Shown piece by piece: positions 43,885 through 53,784 of a DNA stretch of 64,000 nt. Source of the DNA: Bacteroides clarus YIT 12056 (GTDB lineage Bacteria; Bacteroidota; Bacteroidia; Bacteroidales; Bacteroidaceae); NCBI RefSeq assembly GCF_900129655.1, contig NZ_FQWK01000003.1, positions 310,001 through 374,000 of the forward strand. Reading direction: 5' to 3'. The position numbers and the translations under genes were made by a program. Each line of letters starts with the position of its first letter. The stretch's first letter is position 1. The notes beneath the pieces are model-generated. The model searched no databases, was not told the origin of the DNA, and worked only from the letters and a program-made list of their open reading frames with translations.

Positions 43885-44181
43885 ATGACTTTTCAACATA
43901 TTATCACTCACTTGGGTAAACCGCATTCGTGGTATATCGTATTAACTGGTCCGCACGCCGAACTGAGTATTAAAAAGAAGCTGGAACGACAAGGTTTTAT
44001 TACTTACGTTCCGGTGACTTCGGTTCGGCGTTGTTGGGCAGGGTGCATAAAAGAAATACACACCCCGGTAATAACGAGATGTGTATTTATATATGCGACC
44101 GATGAAAATATTCAGGGAATACAAAACGAATATACCGTCTTGTCTCCACAAACCGTTACAGCCTTATATCAAAACCAATAG
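43885..44181 (+). CDS. Stand-alone NusG N-terminal (NGN) domain protein, copy 2
   Basis: 98 residues, the same length as copy 1 and by eye about three-quarters identical (WYIVLTGPHAELSIKKKLERQGFITYVP, ending VTALYQNQ). It also ends after the NGN domain. Several changes add cysteine (RRCWAGCIKE). Its 3' end overlaps the convergent transporter gene by 13 bp, so the right edge of the duplication reaches into the neighbouring gene. Confidence 0.76.
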   Translation: MTFQHIITHLGKPHSWYIVLTGPHAELSIKKKLERQGFITYVPVTSVRRCWAGCIKEIHTPVITRCVFIYATDENIQGIQNEYTVLSPQTVTALYQNQ

Positions 44182-45191
44182 ATATAGGCCAGCGTGCTGC
44201 AACTGATAACCACCCAAAGCAGTATACCCTGCACCAGCGGTTTGATGCCCACCGCTTTCAATACATCGCGGGAAAGGGAAGCTCCGATAAAGAATAGGGT
44301 AATCGTCAATGTCTTACGTGCAATGCTATTGATTCCTGCACCGATCAAAGCGCCCGTTTCGGAAAGATTCAACACATAGGTGTTGACAACCATTGCCAGA
44401 ACGAAGAAGAAGATAAACCAGGGGATACTGATTTTCTGTCCCTTACTCTTAAAGATAAACGAAGTGGCGATTGCCAACGGGATAATCCAAAGCGCACGGG
44501 TCAGCTTGATAGTGGTGGCAACTCTTAGCGCTTCTTCGCCATAAGCAGCACCCGCACCAACCACCGAACTTGTATCATGGATGGCAATGGCAGCCCACGT
44601 ACCAAATTCATGCTGACTCATATTCAGCGCATGACCTATCATCGGGAATATAAACAATGCTATCGCATTCAATATAAAAATCGTACCCAAAGCCACGGAC
44701 ATCTCACTATCTTTTGCTTTCAATACAGGGCCTACCGCCGCGATAGCGCTACCACCGCAAATAGCCGTACCGGAGCTAATCAGATAAGAAGTGTCCCGGT
44801 CTACCTTCAGGAACTTACGACCGATAACCCAACCGATAAGCAATGTGCCTACCACAGAGATAATCGTAAATTCCATGCCCTCCCTACCGGAAGCAAGTGA
44901 CGCCTGCAAATTCATGCCGAATCCCAAACCTACCACAGAATACTGCAACAGATATTTGGATGTCTTTTTATTAAACTTAGGATGCGCCTGCCCGCAAAGC
45001 AAGGCAAATGCCAAACCAAGAAATAAAGCTACCGGCGGAGTAACCCATGCAGCATAAGCGTGCATTCCCGGAATATAATCGAGAAATAAAAAGACAGAAA
45101 GAATGATAAGAAGTGAAACGTAAATAATTTTGTTGTTGTTCTGCAAGAAAGGCATATTAATGCTTTTCGCCAATGCTCGAGTTGAAGCCAT
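44169..45191 (-). CDS. YeiH/UPF0324 family putative sulfate exporter
   Basis: A 340-residue inner-membrane protein with about nine to ten hydrophobic helices. It has UPF0324 landmarks such as GYxxG-like YSVVGLGFGMNLQ, SSGTAICGGSAIAAVGPVL (about 138-156) and HDTSSVVGAGAAYG. Family members are annotated as putative sulfate or sulfite exporters and are often paired with a LysR regulator, as here (gene at 45274 upstream, same strand). A sulfur-compound substrate is therefore inferred, not shown. Its own promoter lies at 45225-45257. The 3' end overlaps NGN copy 2. Confidence 0.88.
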   Translation of the reverse strand: MASTRALAKSINMPFLQNNNKIIYVSLLIILSVFLFLDYIPGMHAYAAWVTPPVALFLGLAFALLCGQAHPKFNKKTSKYLLQYSVVGLGFGMNLQASLASGREGMEFTIISVVGTLLIGWVIGRKFLKVDRDTSYLISSGTAICGGSAIAAVGPVLKAKDSEMSVALGTIFILNAIALFIFPMIGHALNMSQHEFGTWAAIAIHDTSSVVGAGAAYGEEALRVATTIKLTRALWIIPLAIATSFIFKSKGQKISIPWFIFFFVLAMVVNTYVLNLSETGALIGAGINSIARKTLTITLFFIGASLSRDVLKAVGIKPLVQGILLWVVISCSTLAYIYWF

Positions 45192-45224
45192 ACTTTTTTA
45201 TTTTTATTAATTTGTTTTCGGCCG

Positions 45225-45257
45225 CAAAGGTAGGCTTCTTTTCCCAATCACGCCAAT
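45225..45257 (-). promoter_or_regulatory. Promoter of the YeiH-type gene
   Basis: On the minus strand ATTG (45254-45257) - 21 bp - TACCTTTG (45225-45232), 34 bp before the ATG. Confidence 0.62.
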
Positions 45258-45273
45258 TGTTTCTACTTATATA

Positions 45274-46170
45274 CTATAACTTATTGTTATTGTGCATGGC
45301 AAACTGCATGAATACTTGCGCCAAACCGCTTTCTTGTCCCTGAGGTTGTGCAAAGCTAAAATCGCGCAACATAGGCATTCCCTTAATTTCAACGACACGC
45401 AACTGTCCTGAATATAATTCACGTGTAATGGAACGAATAGAAACAATGCCCAGACAATCCGTGTGCTCCAAAAAGAGCTTGATGCTTTCCGTACTTCCCA
45501 AATACATCAAAACCTGTAAAGAGGATAACTTTATATTATGTTGCTGTAAGGCACGCTCAAAAACGTCCAATGTTCCCGAACCTCTTTCGCGAAGCACCAG
45601 AGGCAGATGCAACAGCTCTTCGGGGGTTATCTCCTCTCCCACCGTAAGTCTACTGCCCGTACGAACCACCGCTACCAGTTCGTCTTCCAGAAAAGTGGTA
45701 TATTTAATGTTAGGCAATCGGAATACCCCTTCGACAAAACCCAAATCAATGCGATGCTCCTGCAAAGCGGCTTCTATCTCTCTGGAATTACCGTTCAGCA
45801 ACGATAAATTAACTTGTGGAAACTTACCGATGAAACTGGCAAGCAGAGGCGGTAACACATATTGGGCAATGGTGGTACTGGCGCCCAGCTTCAAACCGCC
45901 TGTATATTCATTATGCAACAAGTGCATTTCGTATTCCAACCGTTTGTAATCTTCCAGAATCCGTTCGCAATGTTCCAAGAGCAACTTACCCGAATCCGTT
46001 AATGAGATTCTGCTACCCTGGCGGTCAAACAAACGCGTCTGATAAGCAGCCTCCAACTCTTGTATATGCTTGGTTATGGCAGGCTGGCTGACAAACAATT
46101 CTTGCGAAGCTTTCGTAAAACTCAGGTTTTTCGCGACAGACTGGAACACTTTTAAACGAAAATCACTCAC
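45274..46170 (-). CDS. LysR family transcriptional regulator
   Basis: 298 residues. The N-terminal winged helix MSDFRLKVFQSVAKNLSFTKASQELFVSQPAITKHI (1-36) is followed by the linker helix and a periplasmic-binding-protein-like effector domain (about 90-290: KLGASTTIAQYVLPPLLASF). In sequence it resembles the CysB/CbbR-like group often found beside YeiH transporters. It lies upstream of the yeiH-like gene in the same direction and probably regulates it. The effector is unknown. Confidence 0.9.
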   Translation of the reverse strand: MSDFRLKVFQSVAKNLSFTKASQELFVSQPAITKHIQELEAAYQTRLFDRQGSRISLTDSGKLLLEHCERILEDYKRLEYEMHLLHNEYTGGLKLGASTTIAQYVLPPLLASFIGKFPQVNLSLLNGNSREIEAALQEHRIDLGFVEGVFRLPNIKYTTFLEDELVAVVRTGSRLTVGEEITPEELLHLPLVLRERGSGTLDVFERALQQHNIKLSSLQVLMYLGSTESIKLFLEHTDCLGIVSIRSITRELYSGQLRVVEIKGMPMLRDFSFAQPQGQESGLAQVFMQFAMHNNNKL

Positions 46171-46190
46171 GGCACAATGAATTAGTATGA

Positions 46191-46808
46191 TTAATTATTC
46201 TGCAAATCTTCGCTTCTGATACCCAATACCGACATCAGCGGATATCCCAACATTTCCCAATGACATACCGCCGGAGCCTCAGGCTCTTCCATACGGAAAT
46301 AAACAATATCTTTTGCATTCTCTTTGCGCCCGGAGCTTCCTGCCGTAAATTCCTTCAATACGTCTTCCACCTCTTTGCCATACTCCTCATTAAAAGGAAC
46401 TGCAACCAGTTTCTTCACCTCGGCGGAATTTAAGACTATCTGCAACAAATCAAGATATAAGTCTCCGCGGGACACAAAACCCTCTGAAGGCACAGCCATA
46501 AAACTGAATTCACCCAAAGAGGCTTTGAAGGCCACTCCGTCCAATTCGCTTTTCAGGTCGGACGGCAGGCAATGCTCCAATTTTCCGGACTGTTCATCAT
46601 ACACCAGCAGTATCTGCACATCGTTATCACTTCCTTTTACTCCGGCATCCATAGCCAGATACATGGTAAAAAGCGCCAAATCCACCGTCTGTAAAGAACG
46701 TCCCAACAGAGGTTCAAAATACTTCTTCAAATCATTTATAACAAAGTTCAGGTAGGCAACGTCTATCACCATTACCGTTTCGGAAAGTTTTATTCGGGCA
46801 TTTTCCAT
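46191..46808 (-). CDS. Conserved Bacteroides protein, possibly DUF6621 family
   Basis: 205 residues if started at the ATG at 46808 (MENARIKLSETVMVIDV). The open frame runs 11 codons further, but this start matches the compact domain. It is a soluble alpha/beta protein with no signal peptide or known motif; I tentatively connect it to DUF6621. It follows LysR in the same direction at 20 nt. Function is unknown. TACCTTTA lies just upstream as a weak -7 element. Confidence 0.6.
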   Translation of the reverse strand: MENARIKLSETVMVIDVAYLNFVINDLKKYFEPLLGRSLQTVDLALFTMYLAMDAGVKGSDNDVQILLVYDEQSGKLEHCLPSDLKSELDGVAFKASLGEFSFMAVPSEGFVSRGDLYLDLLQIVLNSAEVKKLVAVPFNEEYGKEVEDVLKEFTAGSSGRKENAKDIVYFRMEEPEAPAVCHWEMLGYPLMSVLGIRSEDLQNN

Positions 46809-46933
46809 AATCGCATATTTATTGAGGGAGTAAAGGTACAAAAAGTTTCTCAGATAAAAGCCATTTGTCGCAAATCAGCCATTTTGACATTCATTTTCTT
46901 CTATTAACTGAAATTTTGTCTCATTTCTGCAGC

Positions 46934-46949
46934 TGGCAAATCTTTTGCG
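46934..46949 (+). promoter_or_regulatory. Sigma-54-like promoter sequence upstream of clpB
   Basis: TGGCAAATCTTTTGCG has GG (46935-46936) and GC (46947-46948) separated by exactly 10 bp, the sigma-54 spacing. The ATG lies 50 bp downstream. No TAnnTTTG element is seen nearby. Confidence 0.4.
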
Positions 46950-46997
46950 CCCTTTGAGGTGTTATGAATCTGATAAAAATAGAAAGGAGAACAAGAT

Positions 46998-49592
46998 ATG
47001 AACTTTAACAATTTTACCATCAAAGCGCAGGAAGCCGTACAAGAGGCCGTAAACCTGACGCAGGCACGGGGGCAACAAGCCATCGAACCCGTACACTTGC
47101 TTCAGAGCGTGATGAAGGTAGGTGAAAATGTCACCAACTTCATCTTCCAAAAGTTGGGCATGAACGGGCAACAAATCGCGCTCGTACTGGACAAGCAGGT
47201 CGACTCACTGCCGAAAGTATCGGGTGGAGAGCCTTATCTGAGCCGTGAAACTAATGAAGTGTTTCAAAAAGCCACCCAGTATTCCAAAGAAATGGGTGAT
47301 GAATTCGTTTCGCTGGAACCGATTCTGCTGGCTTTACTGAACGTAAAAAGTACCGCCTCCACTATCCTCAAGGATGCCGGGATGACGGAAAAAGAATTGC
47401 GTAATGCAATCAATGAATTGCGGAAAGGTGAAAAGGTTACTTCGCAATCCAGCGAAGATACGTATCAGTCATTAGAGAAGTATGCCATCAATTTGAACGA
47501 AGCGGCACGAAGCGGCAAGCTGGATCCTGTAATCGGCCGTGATGAAGAAATCCGCCGGGTATTGCAAATCCTGAGTCGCCGCACCAAGAACAACCCTATA
47601 TTAATAGGTGAACCGGGTACCGGTAAAACAGCGATTGTGGAGGGGCTTGCACACCGTATTCTAAGAGGTGACGTACCCGAAAACCTGAAAAACAAACAGG
47701 TTTATTCACTGGATATGGGCGCACTGGTTGCAGGAGCCAAATATAAGGGTGAATTCGAGGAACGTTTGAAGGCCGTTATCAATGAAGTGAAGAAGTCGGA
47801 AGGAGATATTATTCTGTTTATCGATGAAATCCACACACTGGTAGGCGCCGGCAAAGGCGAGGGAGCGATGGATGCCGCCAATATCCTGAAGCCTGCCCTG
47901 GCGCGTGGCGAACTGAGAAGCATCGGCGCTACCACTCTTGACGAGTATCAAAAGTATTTTGAAAAGGACAAGGCTTTGGAACGCCGTTTCCAAATCGTCA
48001 TGGTGAACGAGCCGGATACGTTGAGTACAATTTCCATTCTCCGCGGTTTGAAAGAGCGTTATGAAAATCACCACCACGTACGGATTAAAGATGACGCCAT
48101 CATTGCCGCCGTAGAGCTGAGCAACCGTTATATCACCGACCGTTTCTTACCGGATAAGGCTATCGACCTAATGGATGAAGCAGCCGCCAAACTCCGTATG
48201 GAAGTAGACTCCGTACCGGAAGAACTGGATGAGATTTCACGTAAAATCAAACAACTGGAGATTGAGCGGGAAGCCATTAAACGTGAAAACGACCAACCCA
48301 AACTCGAGCAAATCGGTAAGGAACTTGCCGAACTGAAAGAGCAGGAAAAGTCGTACAAGGCGAAGTGGCAAAGCGAAAAGACGCTGGTCAACAAGATTCA
48401 ACAGAACAAGGTCGAAATAGAGAATTTGAAGTTTGAGGCCGACAAGGCGGAACGTGAAGGCGATTACGGAAAGGTTGCCGAAATACGTTACGGCAAACTG
48501 CAAGCGTTGAATCAGGAAATTGAAGAAACGCAGCAGAAACTGCACGAGATGCAGGGTGACAAGGCAATGATTAAAGAAGAAGTCGATGCCGAGGACATCG
48601 CCGATGTGGTTTCCCGCTGGACGGGCATACCGGTAAGCAAGATGCTGCAAAGTGAAAAGGACAAGCTGCTGCATCTGGAAGACGAACTGCATCAACGCGT
48701 AATAGGTCAGGATGAAGCCATTGAGGCGGTAGCCGATGCCGTGCGTCGCAGCCGTGCAGGATTGCAGGATCCGAAACGCCCTATCGGCTCGTTCCTCTTT
48801 CTCGGTACGACCGGCGTAGGTAAGACGGAACTTGCCAAGGCACTCGCCGAGTTCCTGTTTGACGATGAAACGATGATGACGCGTATCGACATGAGTGAAT
48901 ATCAGGAGAAGCACAGTGTTTCCCGTCTGGTAGGAGCGCCTCCGGGATATGTAGGATACGATGAAGGCGGTCAGCTGACGGAAGCCGTACGCCGTAAGCC
49001 CTACTCCGTCGTACTGTTCGATGAAATCGAGAAAGCGCACCCGGATGTATTCAACATCCTGTTGCAGGTACTGGACGACGGACGTTTGACGGATAATAAG
49101 GGACGTACCGTAAACTTCAAGAATACCATTATCATCATGACCTCCAATATGGGTAGCGGATACATTCAAAGCCAGATGGAGAAACTGAACGGCTCCAACA
49201 AGGAAGAGATTGTAGAAGAAACCAAGAAGGAAGTGATGAATATGCTGAAGAAGACGATTCGTCCGGAGTTCCTGAACCGTATCGACGAGACAATCATGTT
49301 CTTGCCGTTGACAGAAAAGGAAATCAAACAGATTGTTGTACTCCAAATCAAGAGCGTACAAAAAATGTTGTCCGCAAACGGTGTGGAACTGGTATTGACC
49401 GATGCCGCCATAGACTTCCTTGCCAATGCGGGATACGATCCTGAATTCGGCGCCCGTCCGGTGAAACGTGCTATCCAGCATTATTTACTGAACGACTTGT
49501 CCAAAAAGCTGTTGTCGCAAGAGGTTGACCGCAACAAACCGATTACGGTGGATGCCGATAGGACGAAAGACGGATTGGTGTTCAGAAACTAA
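46998..49592 (+). CDS. clpB: ATP-dependent disaggregase ClpB
   Basis: An 864-residue AAA+ chaperone that works with DnaK to resolve protein aggregates. It has an N domain (1-150), a first ATPase with Walker A GEPGTGKT (204-211), a coiled-coil middle domain (about 405-525: [22 protein letters not shown] and on), a second ATPase with GTTGVGKT (about 603-610) and a C-terminal D2-small domain with [15 protein letters not shown]. Full length and intact. It is monocistronic, closed by a strong hairpin terminator. Confidence 0.98.
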   Translation: MNFNNFTIKAQEAVQEAVNLTQARGQQAIEPVHLLQSVMKVGENVTNFIFQKLGMNGQQIALVLDKQVDSLPKVSGGEPYLSRETNEVFQKATQYSKEMGDEFVSLEPILLALLNVKSTASTILKDAGMTEKELRNAINELRKGEKVTSQSSEDTYQSLEKYAINLNEAARSGKLDPVIGRDEEIRRVLQILSRRTKNNPILIGEPGTGKTAIVEGLAHRILRGDVPENLKNKQVYSLDMGALVAGAKYKGEFEERLKAVINEVKKSEGDIILFIDEIHTLVGAGKGEGAMDAANILKPALARGELRSIGATTLDEYQKYFEKDKALERRFQIVMVNEPDTLSTISILRGLKERYENHHHVRIKDDAIIAAVELSNRYITDRFLPDKAIDLMDEAAAKLRMEVDSVPEELDEISRKIKQLEIEREAIKRENDQPKLEQIGKELAELKEQEKSYKAKWQSEKTLVNKIQQNKVEIENLKFEADKAEREGDYGKVAEIRYGKLQALNQEIEETQQKLHEMQGDKAMIKEEVDAEDIADVVSRWTGIPVSKMLQSEKDKLLHLEDELHQRVIGQDEAIEAVADAVRRSRAGLQDPKRPIGSFLFLGTTGVGKTELAKALAEFLFDDETMMTRIDMSEYQEKHSVSRLVGAPPGYVGYDEGGQLTEAVRRKPYSVVLFDEIEKAHPDVFNILLQVLDDGRLTDNKGRTVNFKNTIIIMTSNMGSGYIQSQMEKLNGSNKEEIVEETKKEVMNMLKKTIRPEFLNRIDETIMFLPLTEKEIKQIVVLQIKSVQKMLSANGVELVLTDAAIDFLANAGYDPEFGARPVKRAIQHYLLNDLSKKLLSQEVDRNKPITVDADRTKDGLVFRN

Positions 49593-49611
49593 CAACTAAT
49601 CGGACTTAAAA

Positions 49612-49655
49612 AGAAAGGTGTATGAGAAGCGGCCTCTCATACACCTTTCTTTTTT
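49612..49655. terminator. Bidirectional terminator between clpB and the DUF5606 gene
   Basis: AGAAAGGTGTATGAGA (49612-49627) pairs perfectly over 16 bp with 49635-49650 and is followed by five further T's on the plus strand. An A-run on the left side allows use from the minus strand too. Confidence 0.9.
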
Positions 49656-49676
49656 AAACCTCAAAATGGAGTATAA

Positions 49677-50114
49677 TTATTCTGCGGTTGCCTCTTTAGT
49701 CTCTTCGGCAGCAGCTTCAGATGCTTCTTCAAAGTCGGTCATGCCACTTGCCACCAGCAGGTTATACCAGGAAATCAGTTTTTTAATATCCGATACATAT
49801 ACGCGGTCGCGGTCAAAATTAGGCAACACTTCCGCCAAATAAGCCTGAAGTTCTTTCACGGAAGCCTTTTTCACATCCAACGCCACAGCGGCGCCGTTCT
49901 CTTTTTTCTTCATTGAAAGAAGTACGTCTTTCAAAGGCACTTCCTCTGCATCCGTATACATGGCAATATCGCCTAAAGAGATAATCTTTTCATTGCCGTA
50001 AGCCGGAAAACGTTTCTTATCAACCAACGACTCGACAATCAACATATTCTTTCCCTGAGAAATGAGCTTATACAATCCCGGCTTACCGGAAATAGACAAA
50101 ATAGTCTTCAACAT
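49677..50114 (-). CDS. DUF5606 domain protein
   Basis: 145 residues, almost entirely the small DUF5606 domain (MLKTILSISGKPGLYKLISQGKNMLIVESL, then VPLKDVLLSMKK) with an acidic alanine-rich tail. The family is widespread and conserved in Bacteroidota; its function is not known to me. It is downstream of coaE on the same strand. A TATCTTTG (-7 type, minus strand at 50158-50165) inside the end of coaE may give it its own transcript. Confidence 0.8.
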   Translation of the reverse strand: MLKTILSISGKPGLYKLISQGKNMLIVESLVDKKRFPAYGNEKIISLGDIAMYTDAEEVPLKDVLLSMKKKENGAAVALDVKKASVKELQAYLAEVLPNFDRDRVYVSDIKKLISWYNLLVASGMTDFEEASEAAAEETKEATAE

Positions 50115-50141
50115 AGTATATTCTGTTTTTGTAATTAGTAG

Positions 50142-50756
50142 TTATTTTTTCGGTGGGCAAAGATAGGTATTATTTTGAGACAAGAAAGTGATTAAAGCTA
50201 AAACCTGCGGAATTAACGGTGTTTCACCATCATTCACTATCACAAAATCCGCTCGCATACGTTTTTCTTCATCGCTCATCTGGCTACGGATGCGCCTTTC
50301 TATCAGTTCACGCGAGGAAGCATCCCGTTTCATGGCACGTTGTACCCGCACTTCTTCGGGGGCATACACCATAACGACCGCATCTACCTCACCTGCAAAC
50401 CCCGCTTCTATCAAAATAGCGGACTCGATACCCGCCATCGAACAACCCGCATGCTGCCGGACCCACTGTCTGAAATCCTCTTTTACACGCGGATGAACAA
50501 TGCCGTTAACTTGCCGGGCATGTTCGGGGCTACCGAAAAGGTAAGAAGCAAGCAAAGTTTTATTCAATATTCCACCGACATATACCTCCTCACCCAACAG
50601 AGCGATCAACTCGCCGCGGATACGATTATCCGCCACCATAAGTTGTTTGGTTTCCATATCGGAGATATAGACAGGTATCCCCATCACTTCCAGCAATCGG
50701 GATACAACACTTTTACCGCTGCCAATACCACCGGTTATACCTATCCTGACGGTCAT
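50142..50756 (-). CDS. coaE: Dephospho-CoA kinase
   Basis: A 204-residue last enzyme of coenzyme A synthesis, phosphorylating the ribose of dephospho-CoA. P-loop [11 protein letters not shown] (6-16), D33 region ISDMETKQL, and the lid segment [23 protein letters not shown] are present. It overlaps the upstream YbbR-like gene by 4 nt, so the two are translationally coupled in a yajC-ybbR-coaE order. Confidence 0.95.
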   Translation of the reverse strand: MTVRIGITGGIGSGKSVVSRLLEVMGIPVYISDMETKQLMVADNRIRGELIALLGEEVYVGGILNKTLLASYLFGSPEHARQVNGIVHPRVKEDFRQWVRQHAGCSMAGIESAILIEAGFAGEVDAVVMVYAPEEVRVQRAMKRDASSRELIERRIRSQMSDEEKRMRADFVIVNDGETPLIPQVLALITFLSQNNTYLCPPKK

Positions 50757-51763
50757 AATGAAGGGGAAATTTGCTCTATGAGAAAATCGACCTGTTCCGG
50801 ATTAAAGCGCACCTGATTCACTCCTTCCGGAACATTCTTCAACTTTACAGTATATTTGTCCGAGCCCAAACGTAGCAGCTCCTCATAGGAGACATTGATA
50901 TGAAAATCATCTGCGGTTATTTGACGAAAGCGACTGAGGCCTACCTGAAAAGTCACTTGAACCTTAGACGGGAAAGCGCGCAACACTTTATCCGCAGGGA
51001 AATTTACACCATGCAGCGGCACTTCCACCGTTTTTTCCGTATAAATATCCACAGGAAGCATCATTTCAATAGAAGCGGGTACAAACTTCACTCCCCGCAA
51101 GGTAAGCAAAGACACCTGCTGCCGTAATGTATCGGAGATATTCTCCAGCTTAACCTGTTGCGTATAGGCAGCGGTTATCGTATCCAATACTCCTTCCGGC
51201 GCATATGCCAAAACCGAATCCGGTTTAAACACCGTATCCGATAAATAATACTGGCGACCGGCGCTGACCGTTCCCGATAATTTGACAGGTACCAACTTTG
51301 ACATCCCCGTTGCATAAATATACTCCAATGTATCCGGCTTCATGGAAAGCAGACGCGTAGAAACATTCAACTGACTTAGTATCTTCTTTTCAAATTGAGA
51401 GGCATAAACGCGTACATGATTATCCGTACCTTTATAATCGGAGAAATCGAGCGTAACCGGATAGAAACTCTTTCCCAACATGTAATTGAGCAGAACGGTT
51501 CCCTTATCTTTCACTTTAATACGAAGTTCGGAAGCCGGTTCCGAAGTAATCATCGTATTATTGGATACACCACGCAGACGCACCGGAATGGAAAACTCCG
51601 CTTCGTAATCATTGTTCAATGTCTGCAACAACCAAAAACCACCGGCTATAAAGAAGAAAAATAAAAAAACAAAGAACTCTCTGCTCTTATCACTGAGCAG
51701 AAAGTCCTTTGTTTTTCCGGTTATATTTAAATAAATACGTTTTATGTTCCTACGCTCAAACAT
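50753..51763 (-). CDS. YbbR-like domain protein
   Basis: 336 residues: a single membrane helix near the N terminus (about 28-50, [17 protein letters not shown]) and an extracytoplasmic part with repeated YbbR-like beta domains ([44 protein letters not shown]). YbbR/CdaR proteins regulate diadenylate cyclase in Firmicutes; in Bacteroidota the role is unclear and no cyclase gene is adjacent. It sits 14 nt after yajC and overlaps coaE. Confidence 0.85.
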   Translation of the reverse strand: MFERRNIKRIYLNITGKTKDFLLSDKSREFFVFLFFFFIAGGFWLLQTLNNDYEAEFSIPVRLRGVSNNTMITSEPASELRIKVKDKGTVLLNYMLGKSFYPVTLDFSDYKGTDNHVRVYASQFEKKILSQLNVSTRLLSMKPDTLEYIYATGMSKLVPVKLSGTVSAGRQYYLSDTVFKPDSVLAYAPEGVLDTITAAYTQQVKLENISDTLRQQVSLLTLRGVKFVPASIEMMLPVDIYTEKTVEVPLHGVNFPADKVLRAFPSKVQVTFQVGLSRFRQITADDFHINVSYEELLRLGSDKYTVKLKNVPEGVNQVRFNPEQVDFLIEQISPSL

Positions 51764-51777
51764 AGGCTCACATCTAT

Positions 51778-52107
51778 TTATTTAGAAGCCTGACTGCTGT
51801 TTGCATCAGCAGCTGCGGCAAAAATAGAATTCTTGTCAATATGGATTTTAACGTTAGAAGCAATCTCAAGTACTACGTCATTATCGTTAATTTCCTTGAT
51901 GATACCGTGAATACCGCCGGCAGTAATAACCTTTTGGTTCACTTGCAGTGATTTACGAAAGTTCGCGATTTCTTTTTGCTTTTTATTTTGCGGGCGAATC
52001 ATAAAGAAATACATGATAACAAACATAGCTATCAGTAAAATCCACATCATGCTTCCGTCCGGGCCTGCAGCAGGAGCTTGCAGGAAGAATACAGTCATTA
52101 AATTCAT
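51778..52107 (-). CDS. yajC: Preprotein translocase accessory subunit YajC
   Basis: 109 residues: one membrane helix (about 20-40, MMWILLIAMFVIMYFFMIRPQ) directly followed by the YajC signature RPQNKKQKEI and a small basic beta domain (VITAGGIHGIIKEINDNDVVLEIA). It works with SecDF in the inner membrane. It lies between nusB and the YbbR gene, the typical Bacteroidales order. Confidence 0.94.
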   Translation of the reverse strand: MNLMTVFFLQAPAAGPDGSMMWILLIAMFVIMYFFMIRPQNKKQKEIANFRKSLQVNQKVITAGGIHGIIKEINDNDVVLEIASNVKIHIDKNSIFAAAADANSSQASK

Positions 52108-52145
52108 AAATATTCCGTTTTAGTTTTTATTATTCAACAAAGGTA

Positions 52146-53072
52146 TCAGTTTTTCGATAACTTCCCTTCTTTTTTCAATTCCTTAACTATTCCATCTAAG
52201 GTTCCATTGACAAAACTACCGCTCTTAGTAGTACTGTATACTTTGGCAATGTCTACATACTCATTTAACGAAACACTAACGGGAATGTTCGGGAAACTCA
52301 ATATTTCCGCCAATGCGCACTGCATGATAACCACGTCCATGAAAGCTACGCGATCCAAATCCCAGTTGCGCGTATTTTCACTGATAAGATGGCGGTAATA
52401 GTCGCAATTCAAAATAGTGCGACGGAACAGGCGACGGGCGAACTCCTGGTCTTCATCATCCTTAAATTCGGGAAGCAAAGCCTGATTCGCACCATTCTTC
52501 TCATCAAAACGTTTGATTGTTTTCAGAACGAATGTATCAACAATTTCTTTATCATCATTCCAGTAAAGACTTTGATCTTCGAGCAAAACATCGAGTTCCT
52601 CATTATTGAAAATAAAGGTCTTATAAAGCTTTCTCCACAATTCGCGATCGTCCTCGTACGTATTTTCAGAAGAAGCCATATATTCCTTATATATATCGGA
52701 AGCTACAATCTTTTCGAATAATCCTTTGACAAAATCTTCATCATTCGCCCAAGTACGTTTCTGATTGGAGATAAAATCCATCAACTGGTTGTTTACTTCC
52801 AACTGGGAAATGAATTTGTTTTCTACGAACTTCATGTTCGGATACAACTCGTCGGCCGTGGGAGCCAATTTTGCTTTTGCCGCATCAATGCGCTTTTGTG
52901 CGTAGTTCGTCAGGGCTATCATCAACATAAGCAGGTAGTTGTAGAGGTCATAGGCTTTGGAAAGGCTAAAGAACAACTCTTTTTCCGCGGCATCTAAATT
53001 TTTGCTGCCATTCTGATAATAAGCATATACAATTTGTATAATCTTAAGACGAATAAGAACTCTGTTTATCAT
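52146..53072 (-). CDS. nusB: Transcription antitermination protein NusB (long Bacteroidota form)
   Basis: 308 residues when started at ATG 53072 (MINRVLIRLKIIQIVYAYYQ); an upstream frame adds 12 residues with no support. The C-terminal ~130 residues form the NusB fold (DQEFARRLFRRTILNCDYYRHLI..., NIPVSVSLNEYVDIAKVYSTTKSGSFVNG). The N-terminal half is an extra helical domain common in this phylum. NusB joins the rRNA antitermination complex with NusE and boxA. A promoter lies at 53106-53136. Confidence 0.93.
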   Translation of the reverse strand: MINRVLIRLKIIQIVYAYYQNGSKNLDAAEKELFFSLSKAYDLYNYLLMLMIALTNYAQKRIDAAKAKLAPTADELYPNMKFVENKFISQLEVNNQLMDFISNQKRTWANDEDFVKGLFEKIVASDIYKEYMASSENTYEDDRELWRKLYKTFIFNNEELDVLLEDQSLYWNDDKEIVDTFVLKTIKRFDEKNGANQALLPEFKDDEDQEFARRLFRRTILNCDYYRHLISENTRNWDLDRVAFMDVVIMQCALAEILSFPNIPVSVSLNEYVDIAKVYSTTKSGSFVNGTLDGIVKELKKEGKLSKN

Positions 53073-53105
53073 AACTAAAGTAAATACTGGTGTTTTAACG
53101 AGGGG

Positions 53106-53136
53106 CAAAAGTAGATATTTTTAATGAGTTTACATA
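53106..53136 (-). promoter_or_regulatory. Promoter of nusB
   Basis: On the minus strand TATG (53133-53136, three of four of TTTG) - 19 bp - TACTTTTG (53106-53113), 34 bp before the ATG. Confidence 0.6.
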
Positions 53137-53243
53137 AATAAATCACATTTTTTAATGCAGATAATCATTATCCGGGCTTTTTCTTTTGACAGTTTAAAAA
53201 AAATCGTCAATTTTGAACCCGATTACAACAAGATAGCTAAAAT

Positions 53244-53645
53244 ATGGAAGACTTTAAAAAGAAAAGTGGGCTGGACGTGAACGATAAAGAGATAGTATTC
53301 TCCCAATCCATTAAAGCAGGTAAGCGCATCTACTATTTAGACGTTAAGAAAAACAGAAAGGATGAAATGTTCCTTGCCATCACCGAAAGCAAAAAAGTGG
53401 TAATGGGTGAAGGCGATGATTCTCAAGTAAGTTTTGAGAAACATAAAATCTTTTTGTACAAAGAAGATTTCGAGAAATTCATGAACGGCCTGCAACAAGC
53501 TATTGGCTTTATCCAGGAGCAGCAAGGGTGTTATGCGCGTCACAACGACAATGAAGAGTTGCCGGCCAATGAACAGCCGGCTGCAAAACAGGAGGAAAAA
53601 GAGTCCCAGCTTGACGGAGAAATTAAAATAGATATTGATTTTTAA
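53244..53645 (+). CDS. PUR-domain (DUF3276) nucleic-acid-binding protein
   Basis: 133 residues with one PUR-alpha-like repeat (about 15-95: EIVFSQSIKAGKRIYYLDVKKNRKDEMFLAITESKK, then KHKIFLYKEDFEKFMNGLQQAI) and an acidic glutamine-rich tail. Related proteins (for example the Borrelia PUR protein) bind single-stranded DNA or RNA. A regulatory target here is unknown. It is divergent from nusB and followed by the rplY promoter. Confidence 0.85.
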   Translation: MEDFKKKSGLDVNDKEIVFSQSIKAGKRIYYLDVKKNRKDEMFLAITESKKVVMGEGDDSQVSFEKHKIFLYKEDFEKFMNGLQQAIGFIQEQQGCYARHNDNEELPANEQPAAKQEEKESQLDGEIKIDIDF

Positions 53646-53655
53646 GGGGCAACCT

Positions 53656-53686
53656 TTTGATAATTCAAAAAGAAGCTGTACTTTTG
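53656..53686 (+). promoter_or_regulatory. Promoter of rplY
   Basis: TTTG (53656-53659) - 19 bp - TACTTTTG (53679-53686), a consensus match. The following ~90-nt leader contains TGTGGT-GAA-CCACA, a short hairpin around 53708-53721. Confidence 0.82.
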
Positions 53687-53784
53687 CACCGCTTTTTTGC
53701 AACATCGTGTGGTGAACCACATCGTGTGATGGTGAATTAAGCAATAATCTACTTAATTTAGAGTAACACAAAAAATTTAAGAAA

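Noticed and set aside
48237..49481. 414-codon minus-strand open frame opposite clpB
   Set aside because: Antisense shadow of a highly conserved gene; the translated sequence is low in recognisable structure.
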